Shown here in pieces: positions 33,685 to 44,001 of a stretch of 64,000 nucleotides of DNA. Each line of letters starts with the position of its first letter. Within the stretch, counting starts at the first letter, position 1. The translations under genes were made by a program, and so were the position numbers. The notes beneath the pieces were generated by a model that did no database searches, was not told the DNA's origin, and worked only from the letters and a program-made list of their open reading frames with translations. Source of the DNA: Streptomyces sp. SAI-127 (GTDB lineage Bacteria > Actinomycetota > Actinomycetes > Streptomycetales > Streptomycetaceae); the NCBI RefSeq assembly GCF_029894425.1, contig NZ_JARXYJ010000001.1:7150501-7214500 (forward strand), written 5' to 3'.

Positions 33685-33816
33685 TCATGTCCCGGAGTCC
33701 CAGAACTCCCGCAGCGCGGCGTTGACGGCGGCGGGCCGCTGGGTGTGCGGGTAGTACCCGGGCACGCGTACGAGGCGTGCCCCGAGGGAGTCCGTGAGGG
33801 ACTCGGCGACGGCCAT
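33685..33816 (-). pseudogene. C-terminal remnant of an alpha/beta hydrolase
   Basis: The minus-strand frame ending at 33685 reads SLGARLVRVPGYYPHTQRPAA followed by VNAALREFWDSGT, which is the usual end of alpha/beta hydrolases (catalytic-His loop, then AALREF). Only about 45 residues remain; upstream, the frame runs straight into the antisense of a broken DUF3500 gene. The remaining fragment lacks the nucleophile and most of the fold. A deletion or rearrangement fused two unrelated genes head to head at about 33815-33830. Confidence 0.6.
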
Positions 33817-33819
33817 CAG

Positions 33820-34576
33820 CGGGAGACCCACGTTCTTCACCTTCATGGGAACCCCGTCGACCACGCAGCCCTGGGGCTTCCAGTACGAGGGCCACCACGT
33901 CGCCATCAACTACTTCGTCCTGGGCGACCAGGTGGTGATGACGCCGACCTTCATGGGCTCGGAGCCCACGACGGGCACGTACAAGGGCGAGAAGATCACC
34001 CTCTTCCGGCCGGAGACCACGGCGGGCCTTGCCATGATCCGCTCCCTCACCACGGCCCAGCGCGCCAAGGCGGTCTCCGCGCAGTCGAACGGCAACGAGG
34101 ACATGAAGGCCGGCGCCGGCCAGGACAACCTCGAGCTCGCCTACGAGGGGCTCAAGGGCTCCGAACTCACCTCCGGTCAGCAGGAGAAGCTGCTGGACCT
34201 CGTCGGTGTGTACGTCGGCTACATCAACGAGGGACACGCCGAGGTCAAGATGGCCGAGGTGAAGACGCACCTGGACGGCACGTACTTCTACTGGATGGGG
34301 GAGACGGAGGACGACTCCGCCTTCTACTACCGCGTGCACAGCCCGGTGGTCCTCGTCGAGTACGACGCCCAGGCCCCGCTCTTCTACAAGGGCGACTCCT
34401 CGGCGACCCCCAGCGCGAGCGCGAGTTCCGGCTCCGACGCCGGAGGCCCGGGCGGCGGCATGGGCATGGGCGGCGGGACCCCGTCCCAGGAGCACATCCA
34501 CACCATCATCCGCACCCCGAACGGCGGCGACTACGGGATCGATCTGCTCAAGCTGCACCTGGAGAACGACCACTGA
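33820..34576 (+). pseudogene. 5'-truncated DUF3500 gene
   Basis: The frame contains the C-terminal two-thirds of a DUF3500 protein: FFTFMGTPSTTQPWGFQYEG, HHVAINYFVLGDQVVMTPTF, a long middle, and HTIIRTPNGGDYGIDLLKLH. Family members have roughly 130 or more further residues before the FxGTPS region, including a signal peptide; here the homology stops abruptly near 33826 and the preceding bases belong to a hydrolase remnant on the other strand. No promoter or proper start is apparent (first in-frame ATG 33794). A Met/Gly-rich insert (GGGMGMGGG) is unusual. Confidence 0.7.
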
Positions 34577-34601
34577 CGACCAGTGAGGTGTGCGCGGACC
34601 A

Positions 34602-34668
34602 TTGACGCGCAAGGGGTTCGATTCTACGGTCCCGTCCGAAGCTCTGATCGGCGATCGGTATGTCGAAC
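34602..34668 (+). promoter_or_regulatory. Promoter with tandem operators for the 34.7-kb arabinanase
   Basis: -35 TTGACG (34602-34607), 17-bp spacer, -10 TACGGT (34625-34630), then GTCCGAAGCTCTGATC (34634-34649, 10/16) and GATCGGTATGTCGAAC (34653-34668, 12/16), again starting 19 bp apart. The operators are more degenerate than at 7.9 kb, but the positions are identical to the base. Confidence 0.68.
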
Positions 34669-34707
34669 ATCCCCCCACTCGCATCCCCCCCCCCAAGGAG
34701 CGTCAGC

Positions 34708-35664
34708 GTGCGCCGCACCTCACTTCTGGCCGTTCCCGTCGCCTTCCTGCTGGCCTTGATCCCGGGCACGGCATCCGCCTACCCCAACCCCGGGACCGTC
34801 ACCGGCGCCACCACCATCCACGACCCCACGATGATCCGCACATCGGCGGGCCGCTATCTGCTGTACGGCACCGGCGGCGGCCTCGGCTACCGCACCTCCA
34901 CCGACCGGACGGCGTTCACCGCCGGCAGCGACGCCTTCACCACCAAGCCGGGCTGGTGGTCGTCGTACGCCACCGAGGCCTGGGCGCCGGACATCTCCTA
35001 CCAGGGCGGCAAGTACCTGATGTACTACGCCGTCTCGACCTTCGGCTCCAACAAGTCCGCCATCGGCCTCGCCACCTCGAGCACCGGCCTGCCCGGCTCC
35101 TGGGCGGACCAGGGGACCGTCTACACCTCCACGACCTCCAGCGACTACAACGCCATCGACCCGAACCTGTTCGTCGACGGCGACGGCAAGTGGTGGCTGT
35201 CCTTCGGCAGTTGGTGGACGGGCCTGAAGACGATCCAGATCAACCCGTCCACCGGCAAGCAGCTCTCCACCAACACGACCCGGTACTCGATCGCCTCCCG
35301 GCCCACCGGGACCAAGGCCGTCGAGGCGCCGTACATCGTCAAGCGAAACGGCTACTACTACCTCTTCGCGTCCTACGACACCTGCTGCGCCGGCACGAGT
35401 TCGACCTACAAGGTCAAGGTGGGCCGGGCCACCAGCGTCACCGGGCCGTACGTCGACAAGAACGGCGTCTCGATGACGAACAACGGCGGCACGCCGGTCC
35501 TGGAGTCGCACGGCCGGTACATCGGCCCCGGCGGCCAGTCGATCATGAGCGACACCGACGGCGACCTGATCGTCTACCACTACTACGACGGCAACGACAA
35601 CGGCACACCCAAGCTCGGCATCAACCTCCTGAACTGGAGCAGCGGATGGCCCGTCGCCTACTGA
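34708..35664 (+). CDS. Secreted arabinan endo-1,5-alpha-L-arabinosidase (GH43), second copy
   Basis: 318 aa from GTG 34708; AAGGAG lies 7 nt upstream. Signal peptide residues 1 to about 24 (ALIPGTASA). GH43 catalytic residues Asp39 (HDPT), Asp151 (NAIDPNLF) and Glu206 (VEAPYIV). It is clearly homologous to the enzyme at 11442, sharing WAPDISY, YYLFASYDTCCAG and YHYYDGNDNGTPKLG. The stop overlaps the next GH43 gene by 19 bp, so both are co-expressed from the tandem-operator promoter. Confidence 0.93.
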   Translation: MRRTSLLAVPVAFLLALIPGTASAYPNPGTVTGATTIHDPTMIRTSAGRYLLYGTGGGLGYRTSTDRTAFTAGSDAFTTKPGWWSSYATEAWAPDISYQGGKYLMYYAVSTFGSNKSAIGLATSSTGLPGSWADQGTVYTSTTSSDYNAIDPNLFVDGDGKWWLSFGSWWTGLKTIQINPSTGKQLSTNTTRYSIASRPTGTKAVEAPYIVKRNGYYYLFASYDTCCAGTSSTYKVKVGRATSVTGPYVDKNGVSMTNNGGTPVLESHGRYIGPGGQSIMSDTDGDLIVYHYYDGNDNGTPKLGINLLNWSSGWPVAY

Positions 35665-37079
35665 CCCTGCTGGCCGCCCTGCTTCTCGCCCTAGGACTCG
35701 GACAGTCCCCCGCGAGCGCGGCCTCGTTCGCCAACCCGGTCAAGGCGCAGAAGGGCGCCGACCCCTGGATCTCGTACCACGAGGGCAACTACTACCTGGT
35801 GACGACGAGTTGGACCAACGTCATCACCATGCGCAAGTCGGCCACCCTCGCCGGCCTCGCCACCGCGCCGAGCGTGCAGGTGTGGACCGGGGACGCGGCC
35901 TCGCGCTGCTGCAACATCTGGGCGCCGGAGATCCACTTCATCAACGGCCGTTGGTACCTGTACTACGTCGCAGGCCAGGACGTCTCCGACTACAACCCGA
36001 CCCAGCGCACGCATGTGCTGGAGAGCGCCGGGTCGGACCCCATGGGGCCGTACACCTACAAGAACCAGCTCAACTCCTCCTGGATGCTGGACCCGACGGT
36101 CGCGACCGTCAACGGCCAGTTGTACCTGTTCGGCAGCGCGAGCGGCGGCACCCAGAACCTCGTGGCGGCCCGCCTCTCCAACCCGTACACCCTCGCCACC
36201 GGCTTCTCGACGATCTCCACGCCGACCAACTCCTGGGAGCGGAGCGGGGGTTCGGTCAACGAGGGCCCGGAGGTCCTCCAGCGCGGTGGCAAGACCTTCC
36301 TGATCTACTCGGCGAGCGGCTGCTGGACCCCCGACTACAAGCTTGGCCGGCTCACCCTCACCGGCTCGGACCCCCTCTCCGCGTCCTCCTGGACGAAGAG
36401 CTCCACACCCGTCTTCCAGCGCAACGACTCGGCCGGCGTCTACGGCCCGGGGCACAACGGGTTCTTCACCTCACCCGACGGCACCGAGAGCTGGATCGTC
36501 TACCACGCCAACGACTCGGCGTCCGACGGCTGCGACAACGGCCGTACGACCAGGGCCCAGAAGTTCACCTGGAACACCGACGGCACCCCGAACCTCGGCA
36601 CCCCGGTCGCCCTGGGCGCGTCCCTGACGGGCCCCGCGGGCGAACCCTCCGCGACCTCGACGACGTACACCCTCACGAACCGCAACAGCGGCAAGTGCCT
36701 GGCGGTGGCGGGCGGTTCGGCGGCCGACGGTGCCGACGTCCGGCAGTACACCTGCAACGGCGGCACCAACCAGCGCTGGCGCGTCGAGGATCGGGGCGAC
36801 GACACCAGCCGCCTGGTCAACGCGGCCACCGGGAAGGTCCTCGACACCGCCGACTGCTCCACGGCGGACGGCGCGGACCTGCGCCAGTGGACCTGGCTGG
36901 ACAACACCTGCCAGCGGTTCCGGTTCCTGGTGACGGACAGCGGCTACGTGAGGATCGTCAATCAGGCCACGGGCAAGGTGGCCGACGTGGCTGACTGCTC
37001 GACGGCGGACGCCGCGGACGTACGCCAGTGGTCGTGGCTGTCCAACACCTGCCAGCAGTGGAGACTGAACCCGGTCTAG
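35646..37079 (+). CDS. Secreted GH43 arabinan-degrading enzyme with ricin-type CBM13
   Basis: 477 aa from ATG 35646, 19-bp overlap with the preceding gene. Signal peptide about 1-26 (GQSPASAA). The GH43 propeller has Asp39 (KGADPW), Asp149 (MLDPTV) and Glu207 (NEGPEV); RCCNIWAPEIHFINGRWYLY is typical of the exo-acting GH43_26-like group. Residues about 345-477 form a ricin B/CBM13 trefoil with three QxW-like repeats (TNQRWRV, TCQRFRF, TCQQWRL). It probably releases arabinose from arabinan ends while bound to the polysaccharide. Complements the endo-arabinanase next to it. Confidence 0.9.
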   Translation: MARRLLTLLAALLLALGLGQSPASAASFANPVKAQKGADPWISYHEGNYYLVTTSWTNVITMRKSATLAGLATAPSVQVWTGDAASRCCNIWAPEIHFINGRWYLYYVAGQDVSDYNPTQRTHVLESAGSDPMGPYTYKNQLNSSWMLDPTVATVNGQLYLFGSASGGTQNLVAARLSNPYTLATGFSTISTPTNSWERSGGSVNEGPEVLQRGGKTFLIYSASGCWTPDYKLGRLTLTGSDPLSASSWTKSSTPVFQRNDSAGVYGPGHNGFFTSPDGTESWIVYHANDSASDGCDNGRTTRAQKFTWNTDGTPNLGTPVALGASLTGPAGEPSATSTTYTLTNRNSGKCLAVAGGSAADGADVRQYTCNGGTNQRWRVEDRGDDTSRLVNAATGKVLDTADCSTADGADLRQWTWLDNTCQRFRFLVTDSGYVRIVNQATGKVADVADCSTADAADVRQWSWLSNTCQQWRLNPV

Positions 37080-37086
37080 TCGCCTC

Positions 37087-38772
37087 TCAGCCGGCCTGCC
37101 CCATCCCCGCCGCGTTCGGCCAGCTCTGAGCGTTGGGCCACCCGGTGGCGGGCGCTTGGGAAAGTTCCTGCGGAGCGCCCGGCGCCGGTGCGGTCATCCC
37201 CCGCACCTGCGCGGCGGTGAGCCCCCCACGGGCCGGCACTCCCGGCGGAGTCGGCCCGTGGGGCGGCGCGAAGGGCGCCGGAGCCGGCGGAGGCGTCGGC
37301 ATCGGGGCAGGAGCAGGAGCAGGGGCGGGCATCGGAGCCGGCGCCGGCATCTGGGCCGGCATCGGCATCCCCGCGCCCATGGAGGCTGCCGTTCCCATGG
37401 AAGCAGCCGAGCCCATGGAAGCAACCGAACCCATGGAAGCTGCCGCCCCCATGGGCGCCGCCGTGGCCACCGCCATCGGCTGGGCGACAGGCATCGGCAT
37501 GCCGACGCCTGCGCCCATCCCCCCGCCGCCGCCGACGGCCATCGCGGCCAGATCCTGCATGCCTGCCCCGTTGGTCTGGCCGACCAACCGGTCCACTGCC
37601 GCCGTACCCGAGCTGTAGCTGGTCCCTTGAGCGAGCTCGGGCACGGCGGCTCCCCTCCTGGTCCCGTAGAGCACCTGTTCCAGGCCGGACACCAGGCGAC
37701 GCACGTCCACCTGGGGGCGCACCACGAGTCGCAGGAAGCGGCTTGAAGAGCCGATCTTGTTGCCGCACTCGCGGACGAGGATCCGGTGCTCGGTGAGCAT
37801 CCGGTCCCGGACCACGGTGCCTTCGGCGCCCACGGGCAGACGCACGAAGAGGAAGTTCCCCTGGGAGGGGTAGACGGTCAGGCCGGGCAGCGCGGCGAGC
37901 TGGCTCGCCATGTCGAGGCGGTCCCGGCGGACCTGGTGGAGGCTCTGCGCGTACTCGGCGCCGTGCTCCTTGAGCATGAACACCACGTACTCGGCGAAGG
38001 CGTTGAGGTTCCACTTCGGCAGCATCGAGCGGACCCGGCCCGCGAGGGAGGGGTTGGCGACCATGTAGCCGAAGCGGATGCCGTGCAGGCCGAAGTTCTT
38101 GCCGAGGCTGCGCAGGACGATGACGTTCGGCCGGATCATCGCCTCCTGGACCACCGACGGCTCCTGCTCGGCGTCCGCGAACTCCAGGAACGACTCGTCG
38201 ATGACGATGAGGTCGAGGTCGGCCATGGCGTCCATGAACTGCACGAGCGCGTGCTTGTGGAGGAAGCCGCCGTCGGGGTTGTTCGGGTTGCAGATGACCG
38301 CGACCCGCGTGCCCCGGGTGCGTATGAACTCGGCGTACTGCGCGAGGTCCAGGGCGAATCCGCTGGACTCCTGGAGCGGGAACATGTCGACCCGCTTGCC
38401 GGTCTCCATCGGCTGGTCGGTCCAGCGGCCGAAGGTGGGGACGGGGATGGCGAGGGACTCGCGGACCAGCAGGTGGTCGATCCAGGTGATCAGTTCGGTC
38501 GAGCCGTTGCCCATCGCCACGGCCTGCGGCGGGAGTTGGAGCAGATTGCACAGCTCGGCGGTGATCGTGTCGGCGCTGCTGGGGTAGTACGTGATGATGT
38601 CCTTCAGCCGCGAGGCCATGGTGTCCATCATCGCCGGAGTGGGAAAGTAGGGATTGCAGGGGATACAGAAGTCCACCGGCCCCGTCCCGTCGCCGCCCTC
38701 GCGCGCCAGCGCCGCCATGGACGGGCTGTGCGCAGCCGTGCTGCGGAACAACGAGGTGACGTTGTCGGCCAT
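37087..38772 (-). CDS. PLP-dependent aminotransferase with long repetitive C-terminal tail
   Basis: 561 aa from ATG 38772 (GGAGG at 5-nt spacing; MADNVTSLFRS). Residues about 1-370 are a class I/II, HisC-like aminotransferase: NGSTELITWID, CNPNNPDGG, VIDESFLEF, and the PLP lysine in RSLGKNFGLHGIRFGY (about residue 225). The last 170 or so residues are low complexity: MGxxASMGS units, then Met/Pro/Ala repeats and a Gln/Pro end. No signal peptide. The core would convert an amino/keto acid pair; the tail's role is unknown, perhaps scaffolding or assembly. The tail is in frame and shows normal GC-rich codon use. Confidence 0.85.
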   Translation of the reverse strand: MADNVTSLFRSTAAHSPSMAALAREGGDGTGPVDFCIPCNPYFPTPAMMDTMASRLKDIITYYPSSADTITAELCNLLQLPPQAVAMGNGSTELITWIDHLLVRESLAIPVPTFGRWTDQPMETGKRVDMFPLQESSGFALDLAQYAEFIRTRGTRVAVICNPNNPDGGFLHKHALVQFMDAMADLDLIVIDESFLEFADAEQEPSVVQEAMIRPNVIVLRSLGKNFGLHGIRFGYMVANPSLAGRVRSMLPKWNLNAFAEYVVFMLKEHGAEYAQSLHQVRRDRLDMASQLAALPGLTVYPSQGNFLFVRLPVGAEGTVVRDRMLTEHRILVRECGNKIGSSSRFLRLVVRPQVDVRRLVSGLEQVLYGTRRGAAVPELAQGTSYSSGTAAVDRLVGQTNGAGMQDLAAMAVGGGGGMGAGVGMPMPVAQPMAVATAAPMGAAASMGSVASMGSAASMGTAASMGAGMPMPAQMPAPAPMPAPAPAPAPMPTPPPAPAPFAPPHGPTPPGVPARGGLTAAQVRGMTAPAPGAPQELSQAPATGWPNAQSWPNAAGMGQAG

Positions 38773-38947
38773 CGAACCTCCGTATGGGGCGGACCCGGCG
38801 GGGACGACCGGGTCCGTCGTCATTGGGTGGCCCGCGCGGGGGAGCACGGGCCGCCCTTACATACGGATGCCTGCGTGGCGCTGTTCAACGGGTGTGAAAG
38901 AAGTGTGAGTTCGGGAACCCCGGGCCCGAACTCGTCATCTGACCAGG

Positions 38948-39994
38948 TCAGGCGTGGAACGAGTGAATCGTCGTCGTCCGGTATGTCTGGCCGGGACGCA
39001 GCACCGTCGACGGGAACGACGGGTGGTTCGGCGCGTCCGGGAAGTGCTGCGTCTCCAGGCACAGCGCGTCGCCCTGGCGGTAGGTGTGACCGCCGGTGCC
39101 GGTGAGGGTGCCGTCGAGGAAGTTGCCGGAGTAGAACTGCAGCCCCGGCTCGACGGTGGAGATCTTCAGCGTGCGGCCCGACGACGGGTCGCGCAGGGTC
39201 GCCACGTGCTCGGGCTTGGCCGTGATGCCCTTGTCGAGCACCCAGTTGTGGTCGTAGCCCTTGGCGAGGACCTGCTGCTGGTGGCCGGCCCGGATGTCCC
39301 GGCCGATCTGCTTGCCCTTGCGGAAGTCGAAGGGGGTGCCCGCGACCTTCGCCGGCTCACCGGTGGGGATCAGACCCGAGTCGGTGGGCGTGTAGCGGGA
39401 GGCCGCGATCCGCAGCTCGTGGTCCTCGATGGTGCCGGTGCCCTCGCCGCCGAGGTTCCAGTACACGTGGCTGGTGAGGTTGACGACGGTGGCCCTGTCG
39501 GTGGTGGCCTCGTAGTCGATCCGCCACTCGCCGTGCCGGGTGAGGGTGTACGTCACCTTCACCTTGAGGGTGCCGGGGTAGCCCATCTCGCCGTCGACGG
39601 ACGTGTAGTACAGGTGCAGGCCGACGTCGGAGCCCTTGGTGAACGGCTCGACGTCCCACACCCGCTTGTCGAAGCCCTGGGCGCCGCCGTGCAGGCTGTT
39701 GACCCCGTCGTTGACGGAGAGCTGGTGGCTCTTGCCGTCCAGGGTGAACCGGCCCTTGGCGATGCGGTTGCCGTAACGCCCGATCAGCGCGCCGAAGTAC
39801 GGGCTGGAGGCGACGTAGTCCTCGACGCGGTCGAAGCCGAGGCAGACGTTCGCGTACCTGCCGTCCCGGTCGGGGACCTCCAGGGACTGCACGATCCCGC
39901 CGTACGACAGGACCTTCAGCCGGGTGCCGCCGTTCTCCAGCGACCAGCGGTCGACCTCGGTCCCGTCGGCGAGCCTGCCGAAGAGCGTCTTCAC
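38948..39994 (-). CDS. galM: Aldose 1-epimerase (galactose mutarotase)
   Basis: 348 aa from GTG 39994 (GAGGAAG upstream); ATG 40015 is a possible longer start. Family motifs: GGIVQSLEVPDRDGRYANVCLG, YFGALIGRYGNRIAKGRF, NDGVNSLHGG (substrate His), YDHNWVL and the catalytic Glu in VEPGLQFYSGNFLDG. It interconverts alpha and beta anomers of galactose, arabinose and related sugars in the cytoplasm. It follows the ChvE/GguAB transporter genes after a terminator hairpin. Confidence 0.92.
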   Translation of the reverse strand: MKTLFGRLADGTEVDRWSLENGGTRLKVLSYGGIVQSLEVPDRDGRYANVCLGFDRVEDYVASSPYFGALIGRYGNRIAKGRFTLDGKSHQLSVNDGVNSLHGGAQGFDKRVWDVEPFTKGSDVGLHLYYTSVDGEMGYPGTLKVKVTYTLTRHGEWRIDYEATTDRATVVNLTSHVYWNLGGEGTGTIEDHELRIAASRYTPTDSGLIPTGEPAKVAGTPFDFRKGKQIGRDIRAGHQQQVLAKGYDHNWVLDKGITAKPEHVATLRDPSSGRTLKISTVEPGLQFYSGNFLDGTLTGTGGHTYRQGDALCLETQHFPDAPNHPSFPSTVLRPGQTYRTTTIHSFHA

Positions 39995-40020
39995 CGGTGC
40001 TTCCTCTCCTCCCATGGGAA

Positions 40021-40044
40021 GGGCCCCGCCTTCCGGCGGGGCCC
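40021..40044 (-). terminator. Terminator after the multiple-sugar transporter operon
   Basis: GGGCCCCGCC (40021-40030), TTCC loop, GGCGGGGCCC (40035-40044): a perfect 10-bp stem directly after the permease stop at 40062 on the minus strand. It would reduce read-through into galM. Confidence 0.75.
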
Positions 40045-40061
40045 GATCCGGTCGGTCCGGT

Positions 40062-41306
40062 CTACGAACCGACCCTGCGCTTGTTCCACACGTCGAAGCC
40101 GACCGCTGCCAACAGGGCCAGGCCCTTGATGACCTGCTGCCAGTCGGTGCCGACGCTGAGGAGGTTCATGCCGTTGTTCAGCACACCGAGGACGAGACCA
40201 CCGATGATCGCGCCGAGGACGGTTCCCACACCGCCGCTCATGGACGCGCCACCGATGAACGACGAGGCGATCGCCTCGAGTTCGAAGCTCAGGCCCGCCT
40301 TCGGGGAGGCCGCGTTGAGGCGGGCCGCGACCACCAGACCCGCCAGGGCCGCGAGCACTCCCATGTTCAGGAAGACAAGGAAGGTGACCTTCTTGTCCTT
40401 GACGCCGGACAGCTTCGCGGCCGGCAGGTTGCCGCCGATCGCGTAGATGTGCCGGCCGAAGACCGCGTTGCGCATGACGTAGCCGTAGCCGACCACCAGC
40501 ACGCCGAGGACGATCAGAATGATCGGCGCTCCCTGGTAGCTGGCGAGCAGCATCGTGACCGCGAGGACCGCCGCGGCGATCGCGACGAGCTTGAGCAGGA
40601 AGGCGTTCCTGGGCAGCACGTCCAGCGCGAACTCCTGCTGGCGCTTGCGGTCGCGGACTTCCTGGTAGACCACGAAGGCCAGCAGCGCGAAGCCCAGCAG
40701 CAGGGTGATGTTGTGGTAGTTGGTCTCCGGGCCGACCTCGGGCAGGAAGCCGTTGCCGAGCTTCTGCAGACCGTTCGGGAACGGGCCGAGGGTCTGGCCC
40801 TCCAGCAGGATCTCCGTCAGACCGCGGAAGAGCAGCATGCCGGCCAGGGTGACGATGAACGACGGGATGCCGAGATACGCGATCAGATAGCCCTGGACGG
40901 AGCCCGCGACCGCGCCCACCACCAGGGTCAGCACCAGCGCGACCGGCCAGGCCACGTCGTGCTGGACCGTCAGTACGGCGGCGAACGCGCCCACAAAGGC
41001 GGTCAGTGAACCGACCGACAGGTCGATGTGCCCCGCGATGATCACCAGCATCATGCCGATCGCGAGGATCAGGATGTAGCTGTTCTGGAGCACCAGGTTG
41101 GAGACGTTGCGCGGCAGCAGCAGGTCGCCGTCGGTCCACACCGCGAACAGCGCGACGATCAGGCCGAGCGCGATCAGCATGCCGTACTGCCGCATGTTGC
41201 GGCGCAGCCCGTTCAGCATCAGCTGGAGCAGGCCCCCGTCGGAGGACGACCCCCCGCTCTTGCCCGGCGGCGCCGCGGCCGGAACCTTCGTCACATCGGT
41301 GCTCAT
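40062..41306 (-). CDS. mmsB: Multiple-monosaccharide ABC transporter permease (GguB/MmsB type)
   Basis: 414 aa, ATG overlaps the ATPase stop (ATGA). About ten or more hydrophobic segments; signature regions [54 protein letters not shown] and [14 protein letters not shown]. The insert with [19 protein letters not shown] is typical of the longer GguB-like permeases. Works with the ATPase and ChvE-like binder to import arabinose, galactose, xylose or related sugars. Confidence 0.9.
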   Translation of the reverse strand: MSTDVTKVPAAAPPGKSGGSSSDGGLLQLMLNGLRRNMRQYGMLIALGLIVALFAVWTDGDLLLPRNVSNLVLQNSYILILAIGMMLVIIAGHIDLSVGSLTAFVGAFAAVLTVQHDVAWPVALVLTLVVGAVAGSVQGYLIAYLGIPSFIVTLAGMLLFRGLTEILLEGQTLGPFPNGLQKLGNGFLPEVGPETNYHNITLLLGFALLAFVVYQEVRDRKRQQEFALDVLPRNAFLLKLVAIAAAVLAVTMLLASYQGAPIILIVLGVLVVGYGYVMRNAVFGRHIYAIGGNLPAAKLSGVKDKKVTFLVFLNMGVLAALAGLVVAARLNAASPKAGLSFELEAIASSFIGGASMSGGVGTVLGAIIGGLVLGVLNNGMNLLSVGTDWQQVIKGLALLAAVGFDVWNKRRVGS

Positions 41307-42853
41307 CGCGTTACCTCTTTGTCCTTCGTCATCTGGCGCATCAGCACTTCCTGCGTGGCCTCGGCCCGCGGAACCTCACCCGTGAGCCGTCCGGCGGCCA
41401 TGGTGTAGATGCGGTCGCACATCCCGAGCAGCTCCGGCAGCTCGGAGGAGATGAAGACGACCGCCTTGCCCTCGGCCGCCAGCTGGTCGATGACCGTGTA
41501 GATCTCGTACTTGGCGCCCACGTCGATACCGCGCGTGGGCTCGTCCAGGATCAGCACCTCGGGACCCGCGAAGATCCACTTGCTGAGGACGACCTTCTGC
41601 TGGTTGCCGCCGGACAGCCTGCCCACCGTCTCGAAGACCGTCGGCGCCTTGATGTTCATCGACTTGCGGAAGCGCTCGGCGACCTTCCGCTCCTCGTGCT
41701 CGTCGACCACACCGTGCTTCGCGACCTTGTTCAGGGCGGTCAGCGAGATGTTCCGGTTGATGTTGTCGATGAGGTTGAGGCCGTAGTGCTTACGGTCCTC
41801 GGTGACGTAAGCGATGCCGTGCTCGACCGCCTCCGCGACGGACTTCGTACGGATCTCCTTGCCGTCCTTGAAGACCTTGCCGCCCGCGTACCGGCCGTAG
41901 GTCCGCCCGAACACGCTCATCGCGAGCTCGGTACGCCCCGCGCCCATCAGGCCCGCGATGCCGACGATCTCCCCGCGCCGCACATGGATCGACACGTCGT
42001 CGACCACCTTGCGCTGCTGGTCGATGGGGTGGTGGACGGTCCAGTCGCGGATCTCCAGCGCCGGGGCCGCGTCCATCTCGCCCTCGTACGGGGTGCGCTC
42101 GGGGAAGCGGTGGTCGAGGTCGCGGCCCACCATGCCCGAGATGATCCGGTCCTCGGTGGTCTCCGGGGCCTTCACGTCCAGGGTCTCGATCGACTTCCCG
42201 TCGCGGATGATCGTCACCGAGTCGGCGACCTTGCGGATCTCGTTGAGCTTGTGGGAGATGATGATCGAGGTGATGCCCTGCTTCTTCAACTCCAGGATGA
42301 GATCCAGGAGTTTGCCGCTGTCCTCGTCGTTCAGAGCCGCGGTCGGCTCGTCGAGGATGAGCAGCTTCACCTTCTTCGAGAGCGCCTTGGCGATCTCCAC
42401 CAGCTGCTGCTTGCCCACACCGATGTCGGTGATCCGGGTCTCCGGGTGGTCGCTCAGACCCACCCGGCGCAGCAGCTCGGTGGCGTGCTTCAGCGTCTCG
42501 TTCCAGTTGATGAACCCGCCGGAGGCGTGTTCGTTGCCGAGGAAGATGTTCTCCGCGATCGACAGGAACGGCACCAGAGCCAGTTCCTGGTGGATGATCA
42601 CGATGCCGTGCTGCTCGCTCGCCCGGATGTCCTTGAACTGGACGACATCTCCCTCGAAGAGGATGTCGCCCTCGTACGTGCCGTGCGGATGGACGCCGGA
42701 GAGCACCTTCATCAAGGTGGACTTCCCGGCGCCGTTCTCGCCGCAGATGGCATGGACCTCGCCTTGACGGACGGTCAGTGTGACGTCCGACAGCGCTTTG
42801 ACGCCGGGAAAGGTCTTGACGATCGAGCGCATTTCCAGGACGGGTCCCGCCAT
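41303..42853 (-). CDS. mmsA: Multiple-monosaccharide ABC transporter ATPase (GguA/MmsA type)
   Basis: 516 aa from ATG 42853. Two fused nucleotide-binding domains. First: Walker [10 protein letters not shown], signature-region [16 protein letters not shown], Walker [13 protein letters not shown]. Second: degenerate P-loop GLMGAGRTE, signature [10 protein letters not shown], Walker [15 protein letters not shown]. This is the normal state of sugar CUT2 ATPases. The operon order is binder, ATPase, permease. Confidence 0.93.
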   Translation of the reverse strand: MAGPVLEMRSIVKTFPGVKALSDVTLTVRQGEVHAICGENGAGKSTLMKVLSGVHPHGTYEGDILFEGDVVQFKDIRASEQHGIVIIHQELALVPFLSIAENIFLGNEHASGGFINWNETLKHATELLRRVGLSDHPETRITDIGVGKQQLVEIAKALSKKVKLLILDEPTAALNDEDSGKLLDLILELKKQGITSIIISHKLNEIRKVADSVTIIRDGKSIETLDVKAPETTEDRIISGMVGRDLDHRFPERTPYEGEMDAAPALEIRDWTVHHPIDQQRKVVDDVSIHVRRGEIVGIAGLMGAGRTELAMSVFGRTYGRYAGGKVFKDGKEIRTKSVAEAVEHGIAYVTEDRKHYGLNLIDNINRNISLTALNKVAKHGVVDEHEERKVAERFRKSMNIKAPTVFETVGRLSGGNQQKVVLSKWIFAGPEVLILDEPTRGIDVGAKYEIYTVIDQLAAEGKAVVFISSELPELLGMCDRIYTMAAGRLTGEVPRAEATQEVLMRQMTKDKEVTR

Positions 42854-42894
42854 GGTCGTGCCTTTCAATCAGAGGAATGTGCCGACAGGGCTGA

Positions 42895-44001
42895 CTAGTT
42901 GAGCTCGCTGGCCTTGTAGTAGCCGGTGTCGACCAGTTCCTTCGTGTAGTTGCTCTTGTCGACGCTGACCGGCTGCAGCAGGTAGGCGGGGACGACCTTG
43001 GAGCCGTTGTCGTACGTCTTGGTGTCGTTGACCTCGGGCTTCTTGCCGTTGAGGACGTCGTCCACCATCGTCGAGGCGACCTCGGCGAGCTTGCGGGTGT
43101 CCTTGTAGACGGTCTGCGTCTGCTGACCCGCGATGATCGACTTCACCGAGGCGAGCTCGGCGTCCTGGCCGGTGATGACCGGCAGCGGCTTGCTCGCGGA
43201 GCCGTAGCCGTCCGACTTCAGCGCGGCGAGGATACCGATGGAGATGCCGTCGTACGGCGACAGGACCGCGTCGACCTTGGCGCTGCCGTACGTCGAGGTG
43301 AGGATGTCCTCCATGCGCTTCTGGGCGGTGGCGCCGTCCCAGCGCAGCGTGGTGACCTGGTTGATCTTGGTCTGGCCGGACTTGACGACGAGCTTCTTGC
43401 TGTCGATGTACGGCTGCAGCACGCTCATCGCGCCGCCGAAGAAGTACTTGGTGTTGTTGTCGTCGTTGGAGCCGGCGAACAGCTCGATGTTGAAGGGGCC
43501 CTTGCCGCTCTTCAGGCCGAGCTTGTCGACGATGTAGCTGGCCTGCAGCTCACCGACCTTGGTGTTGTCGAACGACGCGTAGTAGTCGACGTTCGGCGTG
43601 CCGAGGATCAGACGGTCGTAGGCGATGACCGGGATCTTGGCGTCCTTGGCCTGCTGGAGCACGTTGTTCAGCGACTTGTTGTCGATGGCCGCGACGATCA
43701 GGCCCTTGACGCCCTGCGTGATCAGGTTCTCGATCTGGGAGACCTGCTGGTCGGGGTCGTCCTCGCCGTAGACCAGCTTGGTCTTGTAGCCCTTGGACTG
43801 GAGGTTCTTGACGACGTTGTTGCCGTCGGCGATCCAGCGCTCGGAGGACTTGGTCGGCATCGCGATGCCGATCGTGCCGCCCTTGGCGCTGCCCGCGCTC
43901 TCCTCGCTGCCGCCCTTGCTGTCCTGGCCACAGGCGGTGAGGGTGAGGGCGAGAGAGGCGGCGCCGGCTATGGCGGTGAGTGCGGCTCGACGAGTACGCA
44001 T
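42895..44001 (-). CDS. chvE: ChvE-like multiple-sugar-binding lipoprotein
   Basis: 368 aa from ATG 44001 (ATG 44010 and 44007 also possible). Lipoprotein signal with lipobox LTAC, Cys24. Periplasmic-binding fold of the ChvE/MmsP group: [45 protein letters not shown] [15 protein letters not shown], and [16 protein letters not shown]. ChvE binds arabinose, galactose, glucose, xylose and fucose. First gene of the transporter operon; its 147-bp upstream region shows no copy of the tandem operator. Confidence 0.92.
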   Translation of the reverse strand: MRTRRAALTAIAGAASLALTLTACGQDSKGGSEESAGSAKGGTIGIAMPTKSSERWIADGNNVVKNLQSKGYKTKLVYGEDDPDQQVSQIENLITQGVKGLIVAAIDNKSLNNVLQQAKDAKIPVIAYDRLILGTPNVDYYASFDNTKVGELQASYIVDKLGLKSGKGPFNIELFAGSNDDNNTKYFFGGAMSVLQPYIDSKKLVVKSGQTKINQVTTLRWDGATAQKRMEDILTSTYGSAKVDAVLSPYDGISIGILAALKSDGYGSASKPLPVITGQDAELASVKSIIAGQQTQTVYKDTRKLAEVASTMVDDVLNGKKPEVNDTKTYDNGSKVVPAYLLQPVSVDKSNYTKELVDTGYYKASELN

